Source: Aliiglaciecola lipolytica
GTDB lineage: Bacteria > Pseudomonadota > Gammaproteobacteria > Enterobacterales > Alteromonadaceae
Length of the DNA stretch: 64,000 nucleotides
Assembly (NCBI RefSeq): GCF_018860635.1
Contig: NZ_JAHKPT010000006.1
Span: 104,444 to 168,443 of the forward strand
Direction: 5' to 3'
Below the pieces are notes generated by a model, which saw only the letters and a program-made list of their open reading frames with translations, was not told the origin of the DNA and did no database searches. Both the position numbers and the translations under genes were made by a program. Shown in pieces: positions 47,865 to 57,917 of the stretch. Every line of letters starts with the position of its first letter. Position 1 is the first letter of the stretch.

Positions 47865-48947
47865 TTATCTCAACTTCAATGTGGCTAAACCGATTAGCAC
47901 TAAAATCAATGAAATAATCCAAAACCTAACGATGACTCTTGGTTCTGGCCAACCTTTAAGTTCAAAATGATGATGTATAGGTGCCATTCTAAATATGCGT
48001 TTGCCACGTAATTTAAAGGACCCCACTTGCAATATCACCGACAAGGTTTCAACGACAAATACACCACCCATAATAATCAACACTATTTCTTGGCGAACAA
48101 GTACCGCCATAATTCCCAAAGTACCGCCTAACGCCAATGAGCCTACATCTCCCATAAACACCTGGGCTGGGTAGGTGTTAAACCATAAAAACCCTAATCC
48201 AGCACCAACAATCGCGGTACAAACGATCACTAATTCACTGGTTTCTGGAATATAGGGAATATTTAAGTACGCTGAAAAGTTAATATTGCCGGTGGTATAA
48301 GCAAAAATAGCGAGCGCGCCTGCAACCAAAATAGTGGGTACTATTGCTAATCCATCTAGGCCGTCGGTAAGATTCACTGCATTACTGGTGCCTACCACAG
48401 TGAAATACACCACTACCATAAAAAACATACCAAGCTGCGGCATGACTTCTTTGAAAAAAGGCACTAGCAGAGCTGTCTCGGCAGGATCTTGACTATTTGC
48501 GTATAAGTAAACCGCTACCGCGATGGCAATAATTGACTGCCAAAAGTACTTCCATTTGGCAATCAGACCTTTGGGATCTTTACGCACGACTTTGCGGTAA
48601 TCATCGACAAATCCAATTAGCCCGTAACCGACAACAATCGACAATACAACCCAAACATAGCGGTTGCTCAAGTCTGCCCATAACAACGCACTCGTTAGAA
48701 TTGCAGCTAAAATTAACAAACCACCCATAGTAGGTGTGCCGGATTTAGACAAATGGCTTTGCGGCCCATCATCACGCACCGTTTGACCTATTTGCATCGT
48801 TTGCAACCAGCGAATCATGCTTGGTCCAATTAATACGGCCATCAATAACGCGGTAAGTGTGCTAAGGATTGCGCGCAACGTAAGGTATGAGAATACGTTG
48901 AACCCAGAATCATATTGCTGCAACCACTCAGCCAACCAAATTAGCAT
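47865..48947 (-). CDS. mraY: Phospho-N-acetylmuramoyl-pentapeptide transferase MraY
   Basis: A 360-residue inner-membrane enzyme with ten membrane segments that makes lipid I. Catalytic and signature stretches: [49 protein letters not shown] and [13 protein letters not shown]. The start overlaps murF by 7 bases. Confidence 0.98.
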   Translation of the reverse strand: MLIWLAEWLQQYDSGFNVFSYLTLRAILSTLTALLMAVLIGPSMIRWLQTMQIGQTVRDDGPQSHLSKSGTPTMGGLLILAAILTSALLWADLSNRYVWVVLSIVVGYGLIGFVDDYRKVVRKDPKGLIAKWKYFWQSIIAIAVAVYLYANSQDPAETALLVPFFKEVMPQLGMFFMVVVYFTVVGTSNAVNLTDGLDGLAIVPTILVAGALAIFAYTTGNINFSAYLNIPYIPETSELVIVCTAIVGAGLGFLWFNTYPAQVFMGDVGSLALGGTLGIMAVLVRQEIVLIIMGGVFVVETLSVILQVGSFKLRGKRIFRMAPIHHHFELKGWPEPRVIVRFWIISLILVLIGLATLKLR

Positions 48948-50332
48948 GCAATTCGCTCCCTAACTCTTTCAAACTTTCCCACAGGAGATTCCTCCAATGC
49001 TTTAACGACTCTTTCCATTCGGGCACTTCTGGAGCCTTTTACTAAAATGGTAATATCTCGCTGCTCAGACGCTAAAGAAGCACTAATATGTTCAACTAAC
49101 AAATTAATATCACTGAAATGTTTACCGCCAAATACGTCACTCGCAGCCTGACTCAAAACCCCTAAGGTAACTAAATTATCGATGCCTTTTTGATTAGCAT
49201 ATTCGCCAACAAGTTCGTGGTAATAACGAGCTTTTTCACCTAATTCGCCCATGTCACCCAAGATCAAAATACGGTAACCGCTGAAACTACTAAGTAAATC
49301 AATTGCTGCATTTACCGATGCCACATTTGCGTTGTAGGTATCATCTAGAATTTTAACTTGGTTAGTTAATTGTTTGACTTGCAGTCGACCACTGACTTGC
49401 TGCATATTTTGCAAACCAAATTTAATATCTTCTAAATTGGCGCCAACATTCATGGCCAATCCAGCTGCCACTAGCGCATTGCCAACATTGTGAATTCCGG
49501 GTAATACTAAGGTAAGATGAATCTTGCCTTTAGGTGTACACAACATAAATTGCGCGCAACCATCGATGCCCAAAGTGACATCCTGTGCATAAAAGTCGGT
49601 TTCTTGGCTTACTGAAAAACCTTGAATATGGCACTCTTTCAACTTACCAGTCCAAAAATCGCTAAATTGGCTATCTCGATTAATGATTGCTGTACCTTTA
49701 CTACTCAACCCTCTAAAAATTTCACTTTTAGCACGGGCAACGCCCAGTAAACTACCAAAACCCTCTAGGTGAGCCGCAGCTGCATTGACGATTGTCGCCA
49801 CGTCGGGCTTCACTAAATTAGTGGTATAGGCAATCTCACCTAAGTGATTAGCACCCATTTCGATTACTGCAAAATCGTGATTCTGTTGCAATCTTAATAA
49901 TGTCAGAGGCACGCCAATATCGTTGTTGAAGTTTCCGTTGGTGGCCAATACGTTTCCGATCCGAGACAAAATTCCGGCAACCATTTCTTTCACGGTTGTT
50001 TTGCCGCTACTACCGGTAATTCCCACAGTTTTGGGTGCAACTTTTTGTTTTACCGCAGCGCCCAATGCGCCTAAAGCAAGTTTGCTGTCTTCGACTAAAA
50101 TATAGGGTAAATGGGTGTCGATATTTTGTGACACGATAAACGCTGCCGCACCATTTTTGGCTGCTTCATCAATAAATTTGTGACCATCAAAATTAGGGCC
50201 GACCAAAGCAATGAAAACATCCCCTTGCACTAAACTTCTTGTGTCTGTGCTTACGCCAGACACATTTGCATTATCTCCAACCAGCTGTCCGCTTGTTTGT
50301 TGCGCTATCCAATCAAGAGATACTTCAATCAT
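48941..50332 (-). CDS. murF: UDP-MurNAc-tripeptide--D-alanyl-D-alanine ligase MurF
   Basis: A 463-residue Mur ligase adding the D-Ala-D-Ala dipeptide. [44 protein letters not shown] and [18 protein letters not shown] 50332 is chosen: it shares a base with the murE stop (TAATG) and has GGGGGAA upstream; a longer non-ATG start would run into murE. Confidence 0.96.
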   Translation of the reverse strand: MIEVSLDWIAQQTSGQLVGDNANVSGVSTDTRSLVQGDVFIALVGPNFDGHKFIDEAAKNGAAAFIVSQNIDTHLPYILVEDSKLALGALGAAVKQKVAPKTVGITGSSGKTTVKEMVAGILSRIGNVLATNGNFNNDIGVPLTLLRLQQNHDFAVIEMGANHLGEIAYTTNLVKPDVATIVNAAAAHLEGFGSLLGVARAKSEIFRGLSSKGTAIINRDSQFSDFWTGKLKECHIQGFSVSQETDFYAQDVTLGIDGCAQFMLCTPKGKIHLTLVLPGIHNVGNALVAAGLAMNVGANLEDIKFGLQNMQQVSGRLQVKQLTNQVKILDDTYNANVASVNAAIDLLSSFSGYRILILGDMGELGEKARYYHELVGEYANQKGIDNLVTLGVLSQAASDVFGGKHFSDINLLVEHISASLASEQRDITILVKGSRSARMERVVKALEESPVGKFERVRERIAC

Positions 50333-51855
50333 TACATTTCCCCCACACACAGAGTGTTAACGTAGTTTCGTTCATCGTATGGCAGACTCTGTTGGCCGAT
50401 GACTTGTTCTGTTTCATGTCCTTTGCCAGCAACCACAATCAGATCGCCTTTCTGACTCTGCGCTATAGCTAATTGAATCGCTTTTTTACGATCCGTTTCT
50501 ACTTTGACTTTGCTTTGGTCCGTTATTCCGGCAAGTATATCGGCAAAAATTGAGGAAGAAGGTTCAGAGCGACTATTGTCTGAGGTGATAATAATTTGAT
50601 CACTATATTGCTCGGCTGCCGCTGCCATTAATGGGCGTTTACCTTTATCTCTGTCGCCACCACATCCAAACACACAAATAAGTTGCTTTTGACTATGTAC
50701 TCTCGCTGATTTCAAGGCCTGCTCTAACGCATCTGGAGTATGTGCGAAGTCGACGATGAGATTGCCAGCCTTAGGGTGTTCAAATAACTCCATCCGTCCA
50801 GCGACGGGTTTTAATTTTTTACACAACTTCGCTAATTTTGGCAGCGATAAGCCGAAGACTAGAAGGCTAGCGATTGCGGCCAGTAAATTGGCTACATTGA
50901 ACTTACCTAATAGACCACAATGGATGTCCGCATTTCCCCATGATGAATTCAATTGAAAAGACAATCCGCGTTGATCGTATTGAATATTACTGGCGAAACA
51001 ATATTGCTGTGTATCGGCCACATTTTCGGCACTCAATTGGGTCGAAAACAACGTGATTTTTTGTTGTTTTGAAGCAGCACTAATCCAATTAGCGGTTTCT
51101 GGATCATCAGCATTTAACACCAGATTTTTCAGTTCTGGCTGATTAAGTAATTGGCGTTTTGCCTTGGCATATTCGGTCATGTCCCCGTGATAGTCCAAGT
51201 GGTCACGAGTCAAATTAGTAAATACCGCCACGTCCATTTTAAGCCCTTGAATGCGATCTTGAACTAATGCATGAGAGGACGCTTCTAAGGCAACTTGTTT
51301 GGCACCCAACCCCACATACTTAGCCAATGATTTTTGTACCTGGCAGGCATCTGGCGTGGTGTTAAGGGTTTTTTCTAATTGATAGTTGTCTACGCTGTAC
51401 AATCCCGCGCCCAAAGTACCAATCGAAGCTGATACGTCGCCACATAAGAAACGCAATTGACTGATTAATTGCACAACCGAAGTTTTACCGTTTGTGCCCG
51501 TTACGCCAATCACATCTAAGTATTGAGCCGGTGAACCATAAAATGCGGCGGCTAGCAAAGATAGCTTTTGACCTAACTGATAAAACGAAATCAAAATACT
51601 TTGCTCGCGCATTTCAATTTCGCCATGAAGTTGCGGTTGCTCAACTTCTTGCAGTATCAGTTTTGCACCAAGGCTAATTGCCTGCGGGATAAAATCTCGT
51701 CCGTCTAATTGATGTCCCTTTATTGCCACAAAAACACTGTGAACCGCCACTTCACGACTGTCTAATACTAGCTCGCTGACTTGTACATCGGGTGCATCAA
51801 TCTGAAATTTAGCGAGTACCGCTTTAATATTATTAATTGCCTGAAACTGCTGCAT
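50332..51855 (-). CDS. murE: UDP-MurNAc-L-Ala-D-Glu--diaminopimelate ligase MurE
   Basis: A 507-residue Mur ligase. DSREV at the N-terminus, ATP loop VTGTNGKTSVVQLI, and NTTPDACQVQ, EASSHALVQDRI and VDFAHTPDAL follow. TSDNSRSEPSS corresponds to the DNPR-type loop that selects meso-diaminopimelate; here it reads DNSR instead of DNPR, so the side-chain contact residue arginine is retained. It overlaps ftsI by one base. Confidence 0.95.
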   Translation of the reverse strand: MQQFQAINNIKAVLAKFQIDAPDVQVSELVLDSREVAVHSVFVAIKGHQLDGRDFIPQAISLGAKLILQEVEQPQLHGEIEMREQSILISFYQLGQKLSLLAAAFYGSPAQYLDVIGVTGTNGKTSVVQLISQLRFLCGDVSASIGTLGAGLYSVDNYQLEKTLNTTPDACQVQKSLAKYVGLGAKQVALEASSHALVQDRIQGLKMDVAVFTNLTRDHLDYHGDMTEYAKAKRQLLNQPELKNLVLNADDPETANWISAASKQQKITLFSTQLSAENVADTQQYCFASNIQYDQRGLSFQLNSSWGNADIHCGLLGKFNVANLLAAIASLLVFGLSLPKLAKLCKKLKPVAGRMELFEHPKAGNLIVDFAHTPDALEQALKSARVHSQKQLICVFGCGGDRDKGKRPLMAAAAEQYSDQIIITSDNSRSEPSSSIFADILAGITDQSKVKVETDRKKAIQLAIAQSQKGDLIVVAGKGHETEQVIGQQSLPYDERNYVNTLCVGEM

Positions 51856-53594
51856 TATTGCTCTCCTCGTTTAGCGATTGAGGAGACGTTTTTGGCATCG
51901 GGCGGCACATTCAACAATTGCAATGTATTGGCCATAATAGTGCTAAAAACAGGGGCAGCAGTATCGCCGCCATAATACAAATCACCTTTTGGCTCGTTAA
52001 TTAGCACAACCACGGCCAGTTGTGGATCCGATACAGGCGCTACACCAGCAAAAATATTCACATATTGCTCACCGTATCCGCCTTTAATGGCTTTGCGGCT
52101 TGTGCCTGTTTTACCTGCAACGCGATATCCAGGTACTCGAGCCTTGCGACCAGAGCCGCCGTCTTCAAGTACACTCTCCATCATGATTAATACACGATGG
52201 GCATTCTCTTCACTAATGACTCTTTCTGTCATTTTCTGTTCATCTGACATGACAATACTTAGTGGCTGCTTAATGCCGCCGTTACCTAAGATGGAGTACA
52301 TCCGGGCTAATTGCATAGTGGTAACAGATAATCCATAACCGAACGACAACGTAGACAATTCAAATTTTGACCATCTTCGCTGTTCGTTGAAAAGACCACC
52401 CTGTTCACCAATTAAATTAGTTCCCGTTTCACTCATCAATCCCATGTTGTAATAAGTATCTAGCAGGAACTCTTTAGGCACCGATAAAGCCAGCTTGGAT
52501 GTACCGATATTGCTGGATTTTTGAATGATTTGCTGCAACGTCAATTTGCCATAATTACGGGAATCACGAACAATACTTCCGCCAAGACGTCGCCAGCCTG
52601 GAGAGGTATCTATAATCGTCTCAGTATCAGCAGAACCAAACTCTAAGGCGCTCACTACAGCCAAAGGTTTAACTGAGGAACCTGGCTCAAAGGTATCGGT
52701 AATGGCTCTGTTTCGAATTTTTCGAGGGGATACACCTTGGCGATTATTAGGATTGAAAGATGGACTATTTACCATCGCTAATATTTCACCGGTGTTTACA
52801 TCCGCAACTACCACAGAGCCAGATGTAGCGCGATAAAAATGCACTGCTGATTTTAATTCACGATATGCAAGCGCTTGAATCCGTTGATCAATAGTAAGTT
52901 GGATATCTTGGGGATCTTTTCCTTCTTCTTGTTCAAGAATTTCAACTTGACGGCCTTTAGCATCGCGACGGATCGTTCTGGAGTCTGGGGTTGCCGAAAG
53001 GTATTCATCATATAACTTCTCAATCCCCTCAATTCCCTGATCATCCACATTGGTGAAACCGACCACATGAGCAGAAGCTTCGCCCGCTGGATAATAACGG
53101 CGAGATTCGTTGACAAGGTATACGCCGGGAATATTTAGCTTCTTCACAAACGTTGCCATTGCCGGAGACACTTGGCGTTGCAAATAAACAAATTTGCTAT
53201 TTTCGTTGCTGGCTTTTTTAATCAACTTATCCACATCCTGACCCAACACCTCTGCAAGTGCTTGCCATCTGCGAGTGTCAGCTAGTGCGCCTTTTTCTGG
53301 ATCTGTGACTGTAGGTGGATGTGCCCATACCGCTTTTGCAGGCACACTTACCGCTAATTGCTCACCGTTTCTGTCAGTGATCAAGCCACGATAAACTTCA
53401 TTATTCCGTACTCGAAGCGTACGGTTATCGCCTTCTTCAATTAGTTGATCAGGATTAATTACCTGAATATAAGCGGCTCTGACAGTTAACACTGCAAACA
53501 CGGCTAATATGGCACCAACAACCACTATGAAACGCCATTGCACCATACTTGGAGCAATGTTTTTCTTAGCTTGTTTAGTCCTAGCCTTCGTCAT
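51855..53594 (-). CDS. ftsI: Peptidoglycan transpeptidase FtsI (PBP3)
   Basis: A 579-residue class B penicillin-binding protein for septal synthesis. Membrane anchor (about 19-41), PBP dimer domain, and transpeptidase domain with SSVK in FEPGSSVKPLA, SSN in IQKSSNIG and KTG in VAGKTGTSRK. It overlaps ftsL by 4 bases. Confidence 0.96.
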   Translation of the reverse strand: MTKARTKQAKKNIAPSMVQWRFIVVVGAILAVFAVLTVRAAYIQVINPDQLIEEGDNRTLRVRNNEVYRGLITDRNGEQLAVSVPAKAVWAHPPTVTDPEKGALADTRRWQALAEVLGQDVDKLIKKASNENSKFVYLQRQVSPAMATFVKKLNIPGVYLVNESRRYYPAGEASAHVVGFTNVDDQGIEGIEKLYDEYLSATPDSRTIRRDAKGRQVEILEQEEGKDPQDIQLTIDQRIQALAYRELKSAVHFYRATSGSVVVADVNTGEILAMVNSPSFNPNNRQGVSPRKIRNRAITDTFEPGSSVKPLAVVSALEFGSADTETIIDTSPGWRRLGGSIVRDSRNYGKLTLQQIIQKSSNIGTSKLALSVPKEFLLDTYYNMGLMSETGTNLIGEQGGLFNEQRRWSKFELSTLSFGYGLSVTTMQLARMYSILGNGGIKQPLSIVMSDEQKMTERVISEENAHRVLIMMESVLEDGGSGRKARVPGYRVAGKTGTSRKAIKGGYGEQYVNIFAGVAPVSDPQLAVVVLINEPKGDLYYGGDTAAPVFSTIMANTLQLLNVPPDAKNVSSIAKRGEQ

Positions 53595-53911
53595 TTCAAG
53601 CGCACCACAATTTCATTTTCTGGACTTGGTCTGTGCATATTAAGTTGCTTTTTCATCGCCACTTCAATGCGGTTATGATCCGTTAGTGCACCCTGTTCTA
53701 AAATAAGATGACGCCACTGGATATCTAATTGATCTTGTTCTTGCATCAACTGCTCTAAAGCAATCGACATCTGCCGATTATGGTGCGCACTCATGATCAC
53801 TGCGAACGCACTTATCAATACCATTAAAAACAACAAAACCCGTATCGGATGACGGGCTAGTTCGGTGAAGATTAAGTTGACCAAATTGAAGTTGGTCCTA
53901 GTCTCTGTCAC
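53591..53911 (-). CDS. ftsL: Cell division protein FtsL
   Basis: A 106-residue bitopic protein with a membrane segment (about 22-42) and a periplasmic leucine-zipper-like coiled coil ([19 protein letters not shown]). It forms the FtsQLB complex that activates FtsWI. Position and size fit; overlaps rsmH by 4 bases. Confidence 0.92.
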   Translation of the reverse strand: MTETRTNFNLVNLIFTELARHPIRVLLFLMVLISAFAVIMSAHHNRQMSIALEQLMQEQDQLDIQWRHLILEQGALTDHNRIEVAMKKQLNMHRPSPENEIVVRLK

Positions 53912-54858
53912 AGCTTCTGAGCCACCCTTAACACCGAACTTCGCGACCTCGCATTCACTTTAATTTCATACTCGCTGGGCTTAGTCGCCTTGCCTATTAA
54001 TTTCATTGCCCGTGTTGCATCTATTTGTGCCTGCGTAATTGCCATACGAGCTGGAACCTGCATGCCGCGACTTTGTTCGCGCATAAAGCGTTTTACCAAT
54101 CGATCTTCTAACGAATGAAAACTGATCACTGCCAGTCGTCCTCCAGAAGAAAGGCACGCTAATGCACCTTTAAGCCCGTCCCGAACTTCATCTAATTCGC
54201 TATTAATATAAATACGAATTGCCTGAAAAGTACGGGTCGCAGGATGTTTATATTTATCTTTAACCGGCACCGCTTCATCGACTAACTTTGCTAATTGCAA
54301 TGTTGTCGTTAACGGAAATTCATCACGGCTATTGACAATTGCATGAGCAATTCGTTTACCAAATTTTTCTTCACCAAACTCTTTGATAACCTGAGTAATG
54401 TCATCTTCTTCGGCTTTTGCCAGCCATTGAGCTGCACTAATACCTTTGCTGGTGTCCATGCGCATATCTAATGGACCTTCGCGCATAAAACTAAAACCTC
54501 GTTGCGCGTCATCTAACTGCGGCGAAGACACCCCAAGATCCATCAATATACCGTCGACTTTGCCCAATACCTGATGTTTGAGTGCCACCTCTTCGATATT
54601 CGAAAATGCCACATGTTCAATACAAAAACGGCTGTCATCGGCAAAACGTTTTGCCGCTTCAATCGCGTAAGGGTCACGGTCAAGTGCAATCAAGCGTCCA
54701 TTGGCCGACAACTTCTGCAACACTTTTTCAGTGTGACCACCACGTCCAAAAGTGGCATCCATATAAATGCCATCGGGCTTGATATCCAACCCCTCAATGG
54801 ATTCATCCAGCAACACTGAGCGGTGCAAAGTTTGTGACGATTGGTTTTCAGTAATCAA
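53908..54858 (-). CDS. rsmH: 16S rRNA (cytosine1402-N4)-methyltransferase RsmH
   Basis: A 316-residue SAM methyltransferase (MraW). [13 protein letters not shown] at the N-terminus, [14 protein letters not shown] for SAM binding, [19 protein letters not shown] and [15 protein letters not shown]. It modifies the same nucleotide, C1402, as RsmI encoded at 10.8-11.7 kb. It overlaps mraZ by 4 bases. Confidence 0.97.
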   Translation of the reverse strand: MITENQSSQTLHRSVLLDESIEGLDIKPDGIYMDATFGRGGHTEKVLQKLSANGRLIALDRDPYAIEAAKRFADDSRFCIEHVAFSNIEEVALKHQVLGKVDGILMDLGVSSPQLDDAQRGFSFMREGPLDMRMDTSKGISAAQWLAKAEEDDITQVIKEFGEEKFGKRIAHAIVNSRDEFPLTTTLQLAKLVDEAVPVKDKYKHPATRTFQAIRIYINSELDEVRDGLKGALACLSSGGRLAVISFHSLEDRLVKRFMREQSRGMQVPARMAITQAQIDATRAMKLIGKATKPSEYEIKVNARSRSSVLRVAQKL

Positions 54859-55313
54859 AGTGAGAAGTCCTGTAAACGCTCAGTCAATTCAAATTCGCCA
54901 CCTTTTTCAGTTTCAATATCCTGATGAACCTGTTGCTGCCATATTTGCGCATCCCAAATTTCGAAGCGATTAAGTTGTCCTACTAGCATAATTTCTTTGC
55001 CCAAGTTGGCGTGTTGACGAAGTGGAGCCGACAAGAGAAAGCGACCATTCTTGTCCATTTCGCCTTCCATCGCGTAACCCAAAAGAAGTCGCTGTAAGCG
55101 GCGTTCTTGAGGTATCATGCTAGAAAGTTTACTAAGTTTAAGCTCAATCTCTTCCCATTCAGGAAGTGGGTAAAGTAGCAGACAGCTTTGCTGTGTATCG
55201 ATTGTGCAAACCAGTTGTCCCTGACAATCATCTAGCAACAACTGCCGATACCGTGTAGGTATCGCCACCCTGCCTTTTACGTCTAGATTGATTGCGTTAG
55301 CGCCGCGGAACAT
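54855..55313 (-). CDS. mraZ: Transcriptional regulator MraZ
   Basis: A 152-residue protein with two SpoVT/AbrB-like domains: [22 protein letters not shown] at the start and a second [17 protein letters not shown] half. MraZ represses the dcw operon by binding repeated TGGGN boxes upstream of itself; such boxes are visible here. First gene of the cluster. Confidence 0.96.
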   Translation of the reverse strand: MFRGANAINLDVKGRVAIPTRYRQLLLDDCQGQLVCTIDTQQSCLLLYPLPEWEEIELKLSKLSSMIPQERRLQRLLLGYAMEGEMDKNGRFLLSAPLRQHANLGKEIMLVGQLNRFEIWDAQIWQQQVHQDIETEKGGEFELTERLQDFSL

Positions 55314-55388
55314 ATCCCCTAGCCTTTGTTATTAGTTTGCTTTTATTATTTTTTTAGCATCAGTTTGCAACACATTAAGATCACTTTG

Positions 55389-55413
55389 ATCCACTTTCTG
55401 CCACAATTACCCA
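55389..55413 (-). promoter_or_regulatory. MraZ-binding boxes (TGGNN every 10 bp)
   Basis: On the minus strand TGGGT (55413-55409), TGGCA (55403-55399) and TGGAT (55393-55389) are spaced exactly 10 bp apart; the next position reads TGATC, a possible degenerate fourth box. This matches the known MraZ operator layout (TGGGN repeats with 5-bp spacers). The boxes cover the predicted start of transcription of mraZ. Confidence 0.75.
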
Positions 55414-55421
55414 CAAATGAG

Positions 55422-55451
55422 AGTTTAGGTTTCCACTAACCCCATTGTCAA
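55422..55451 (-). promoter_or_regulatory. Promoter of mraZ / dcw cluster
   Basis: On the minus strand TTGACA (55451-55446), an 18-bp spacer and TAAACT (55427-55422). Transcription would begin near 55415, at the edge of the MraZ boxes and about 100 bases before the mraZ ATG. The remaining 55452-55801 holds the AT-rich galM upstream region, with a TATAAT near 55663 but no clear -35. Confidence 0.7.
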
Positions 55452-55801
55452 GGACAAAAAACGGGTTAAAGAGAAGCCGCGAATACCAATTAAACTAAGG
55501 GCTAGACGAAAGCGGCTGATATATATAAAGAAAGCCTTCAAAGCTGTTTTTATGTACAGTGAAAATCGAGGATCCATTAGATTTAAAATAAGCTAAAAAA
55601 TCTTACTTGAAATTTCCTTCTTATTCTAAAAAACGCAAAATAATCATGAGGATAGTTTTTTTTATAATAAGCTCGGCGTCAACTTATATTAAGATACTCA
55701 GTATTACGCAGTTTATTGAGAATTTCGTGTCCCAATAGAATAGTGATTGGCTAACTATGGCAAGCCGTTGATCTACCAACCTAAGCAGGGAGAGATGAAG
55801 T

Positions 55802-56869
55802 ATGATCGATACAAATCAATTTGGAAAAATGCCCGATGGCCAAGTAGTAGATAGTTACATTTTGACCAACAAAAACGGTATGTCAGTTGAAATATTGACC
55901 TTAGGAGCAATTATTCGATCGTGGACATTAGCTACCGATCCCAACGTAGATATTGTTTTAGGCTTTGATAGTGTGGATGACTATTTATCTGATCAAAGTT
56001 ATTTAGGCAGAACAGTAGGTCGCTATGCAAATCGAATCGAAAAAGGGCTATTTAAAATAGCTGAAAAGCAATACTCGGTCAGCACAAATTTACAAGGTAA
56101 TTGCCTACACGGTGGGGTTGACGGATTCCATAATCGAATTTGGTCAGTTAGTAATTTGCTTGAGCGTCCAGATCCAAGTATTACCTTGAGTTTAATAAGT
56201 GAAGATGGTGATCAAGGCTTTCCTGGAACCCTCACTGTAGATGTTATTTTCACACTCGATCAAGAAGACCGATTAACCATTGAATACCGTGGGCTTTGCA
56301 ATCAAGATACTGTATTCAACCCCACTCAACATAGTTATTTTAATTTAGCTGGGCATGACTCAGGCGGTATTTTTGATCAACAAATTACCCTATCTGCCAA
56401 TTTTTACACGCCAGCAGATGAAAATGCGATTCCAACCGGAGAAATTAGATCAGTCGATAATACGGCTTTTGATTTACGTCAGCCAACTCCTTTTGGTAAA
56501 GCGATTAAACAGCAAGATGAAGAAATCAAAGCGGCCAGTGGTCTTGACCACAATTGGTGTGTGGATGGATTCTCACAAGATCAACAAAAACTGCAATTGG
56601 TCGCACAAGTGACTGAGCCAAAATCTGGCCGAACATTAGTGACGGAAACGACCATGCCGGGGGCACAAATTTATACTGGCAATTTTTTAGGTGAGAATAC
56701 CCTAGGAAAAAATAACACTAAATACGCTGCCTATCATGGCTTTTGTATTGAATCCCAATTCTATCCGAACAGCCCCAATCAAGCGGCTTTTCCAAGTGCG
56801 ACTTTGCTAGCCAATACACCTTTCGTCTCGCGGACAAGTTACCAAGTTAAACAAAAAAGCCAACAGTAA
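55802..56869 (+). CDS. galM: Aldose 1-epimerase (galactose mutarotase)
   Basis: A 355-residue mutarotase that interconverts alpha and beta anomers of galactose and glucose. Motifs: GRYANRIEKGLFKI, NCLHGGVDGFHNRIW (catalytic His), NPTQHSYFNLAGH (second His), LDHNWCVDG and CIESQFYPNSPNQ (catalytic Glu). There is no signal peptide, so it is cytosolic. GGGAGAG lies upstream of the ATG. No other galactose gene is adjacent; its stop codon lies within the stem of the terminator. Confidence 0.9.
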   Translation: MIDTNQFGKMPDGQVVDSYILTNKNGMSVEILTLGAIIRSWTLATDPNVDIVLGFDSVDDYLSDQSYLGRTVGRYANRIEKGLFKIAEKQYSVSTNLQGNCLHGGVDGFHNRIWSVSNLLERPDPSITLSLISEDGDQGFPGTLTVDVIFTLDQEDRLTIEYRGLCNQDTVFNPTQHSYFNLAGHDSGGIFDQQITLSANFYTPADENAIPTGEIRSVDNTAFDLRQPTPFGKAIKQQDEEIKAASGLDHNWCVDGFSQDQQKLQLVAQVTEPKSGRTLVTETTMPGAQIYTGNFLGENTLGKNNTKYAAYHGFCIESQFYPNSPNQAAFPSATLLANTPFVSRTSYQVKQKSQQ

Positions 56870-56885
56870 TGTACTGTTGGCTTTT
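56853..56885. terminator. Bidirectional terminator shared by galM and the sapC-like gene
   Basis: A 10-bp stem (GCCAACAGTA / TACTGTTGGC, loop ATG) flanked by six A on the left and four T on the right. The galM stop codon TAA overlaps the left arm, so this hairpin serves galM on the plus strand and the SapC-family gene on the minus strand. Confidence 0.85.
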
Positions 56886-56915
56886 GTTTAGCTATATCAA
56901 AAACGTGATAACGTT

Positions 56916-57695
56916 TTACGCGCTTGGCGCTTCTTCTTTAGCTGTCTCTTTTTTAGCATCGTCAACTAAACTTATTTGAATTGCGCGAATTGGCTTGTCG
57001 GTGTTCACTGACAATTGGGCTAAACGGTTTAGTTGAGTGAGTGATAACATTGCCGTGTAGATAGCACCAAGAAAACCGCTGTTTTTCAATTCAATAATAA
57101 TTTCGTCAGATAACTCATTCAGACGTTTTTCATTGATCGTGAAAATACCGGTAACAGCACGCTTTTCGCCACTAGCATATTGAACATTTAATTGCACAGC
57201 ATCAAGCAAATCTAATTCAACGATCTTTTTAACAAAACGCTGAGTTGCCAATTCACTATTGGTAATTTCACCCAGAAGGTCTTGACGATTTTTCAAATAA
57301 TCTGTTGGTTCGCCTTCTGCTGTGAACAAGCTTTCGCCTTCTTCTTCACCAACCAGAACACTGTTTTCGTCGATGTAAACGCCTAATTTGTCACCGTCAG
57401 GGCGCACATCGAAAGGATAGCGTTGAATATTCAAAGGCATAACATGGCCTAACCATTTGTCATCTTTGAAATATAAATTAGTACCTTGCTCCAAACCTAA
57501 CATAGCAATTGAATGGAAATTACCTGAAGGTTGATCCTTAATAAAGGCAATAGGCATACAACTGGCAATTTGAGCGAACTCACGTAAGGAAGCTGATGCT
57601 AAATGAGTCTCTTTGGCAAATTCAAAGTTATGCTGCGTCTTTACTTTTAGCGCGCTATGTTTATTTTTATCCAGTGGAATATAATTCGTTTTCAT
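56916..57695 (-). CDS. SapC-family protein
   Basis: A 259-residue soluble protein of the SapC family (named after a Campylobacter S-layer-associated gene). The characteristic central part MPLNIQRYPFDVRPDGDKLGVYIDE and SLFTAEGEPTDYL are present, and the C-terminus is acidic and Lys-rich. No signal peptide. In marine Alteromonadales such genes often sit beside carbohydrate-use genes; here the convergent neighbour is galM. The biochemical role is unknown. Confidence 0.8.
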   Translation of the reverse strand: MKTNYIPLDKNKHSALKVKTQHNFEFAKETHLASASLREFAQIASCMPIAFIKDQPSGNFHSIAMLGLEQGTNLYFKDDKWLGHVMPLNIQRYPFDVRPDGDKLGVYIDENSVLVGEEEGESLFTAEGEPTDYLKNRQDLLGEITNSELATQRFVKKIVELDLLDAVQLNVQYASGEKRAVTGIFTINEKRLNELSDEIIIELKNSGFLGAIYTAMLSLTQLNRLAQLSVNTDKPIRAIQISLVDDAKKETAKEEAPSA

Positions 57696-57917
57696 TACTT
57701 CTTGTTCTCTTTTAAATGATGCTCCGTGGGGAAAACACGACGGAGATTAAAATCACTTTCAAACACTTTACTTGCTCTTTGCACTGCCTGAGCGCTGTAA
57801 AATATAAGTCAGCTTGTGCCAGAAAGTGTGCAAGTATGTTTTATTTGGGCTGGGAAGTCACCACCCAAAAAGCTTAAATTAGAAATAGTTTGTTAAAAAT
57901 TGTGCATACCAGCAAAA

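Noticed and set aside
57720..57746. CTCCGT...ACGGAG inverted repeat upstream of the SapC-family gene
   Set aside because: Six-base arms with a 12-base loop; too weak to call as an operator or riboswitch without conservation data.
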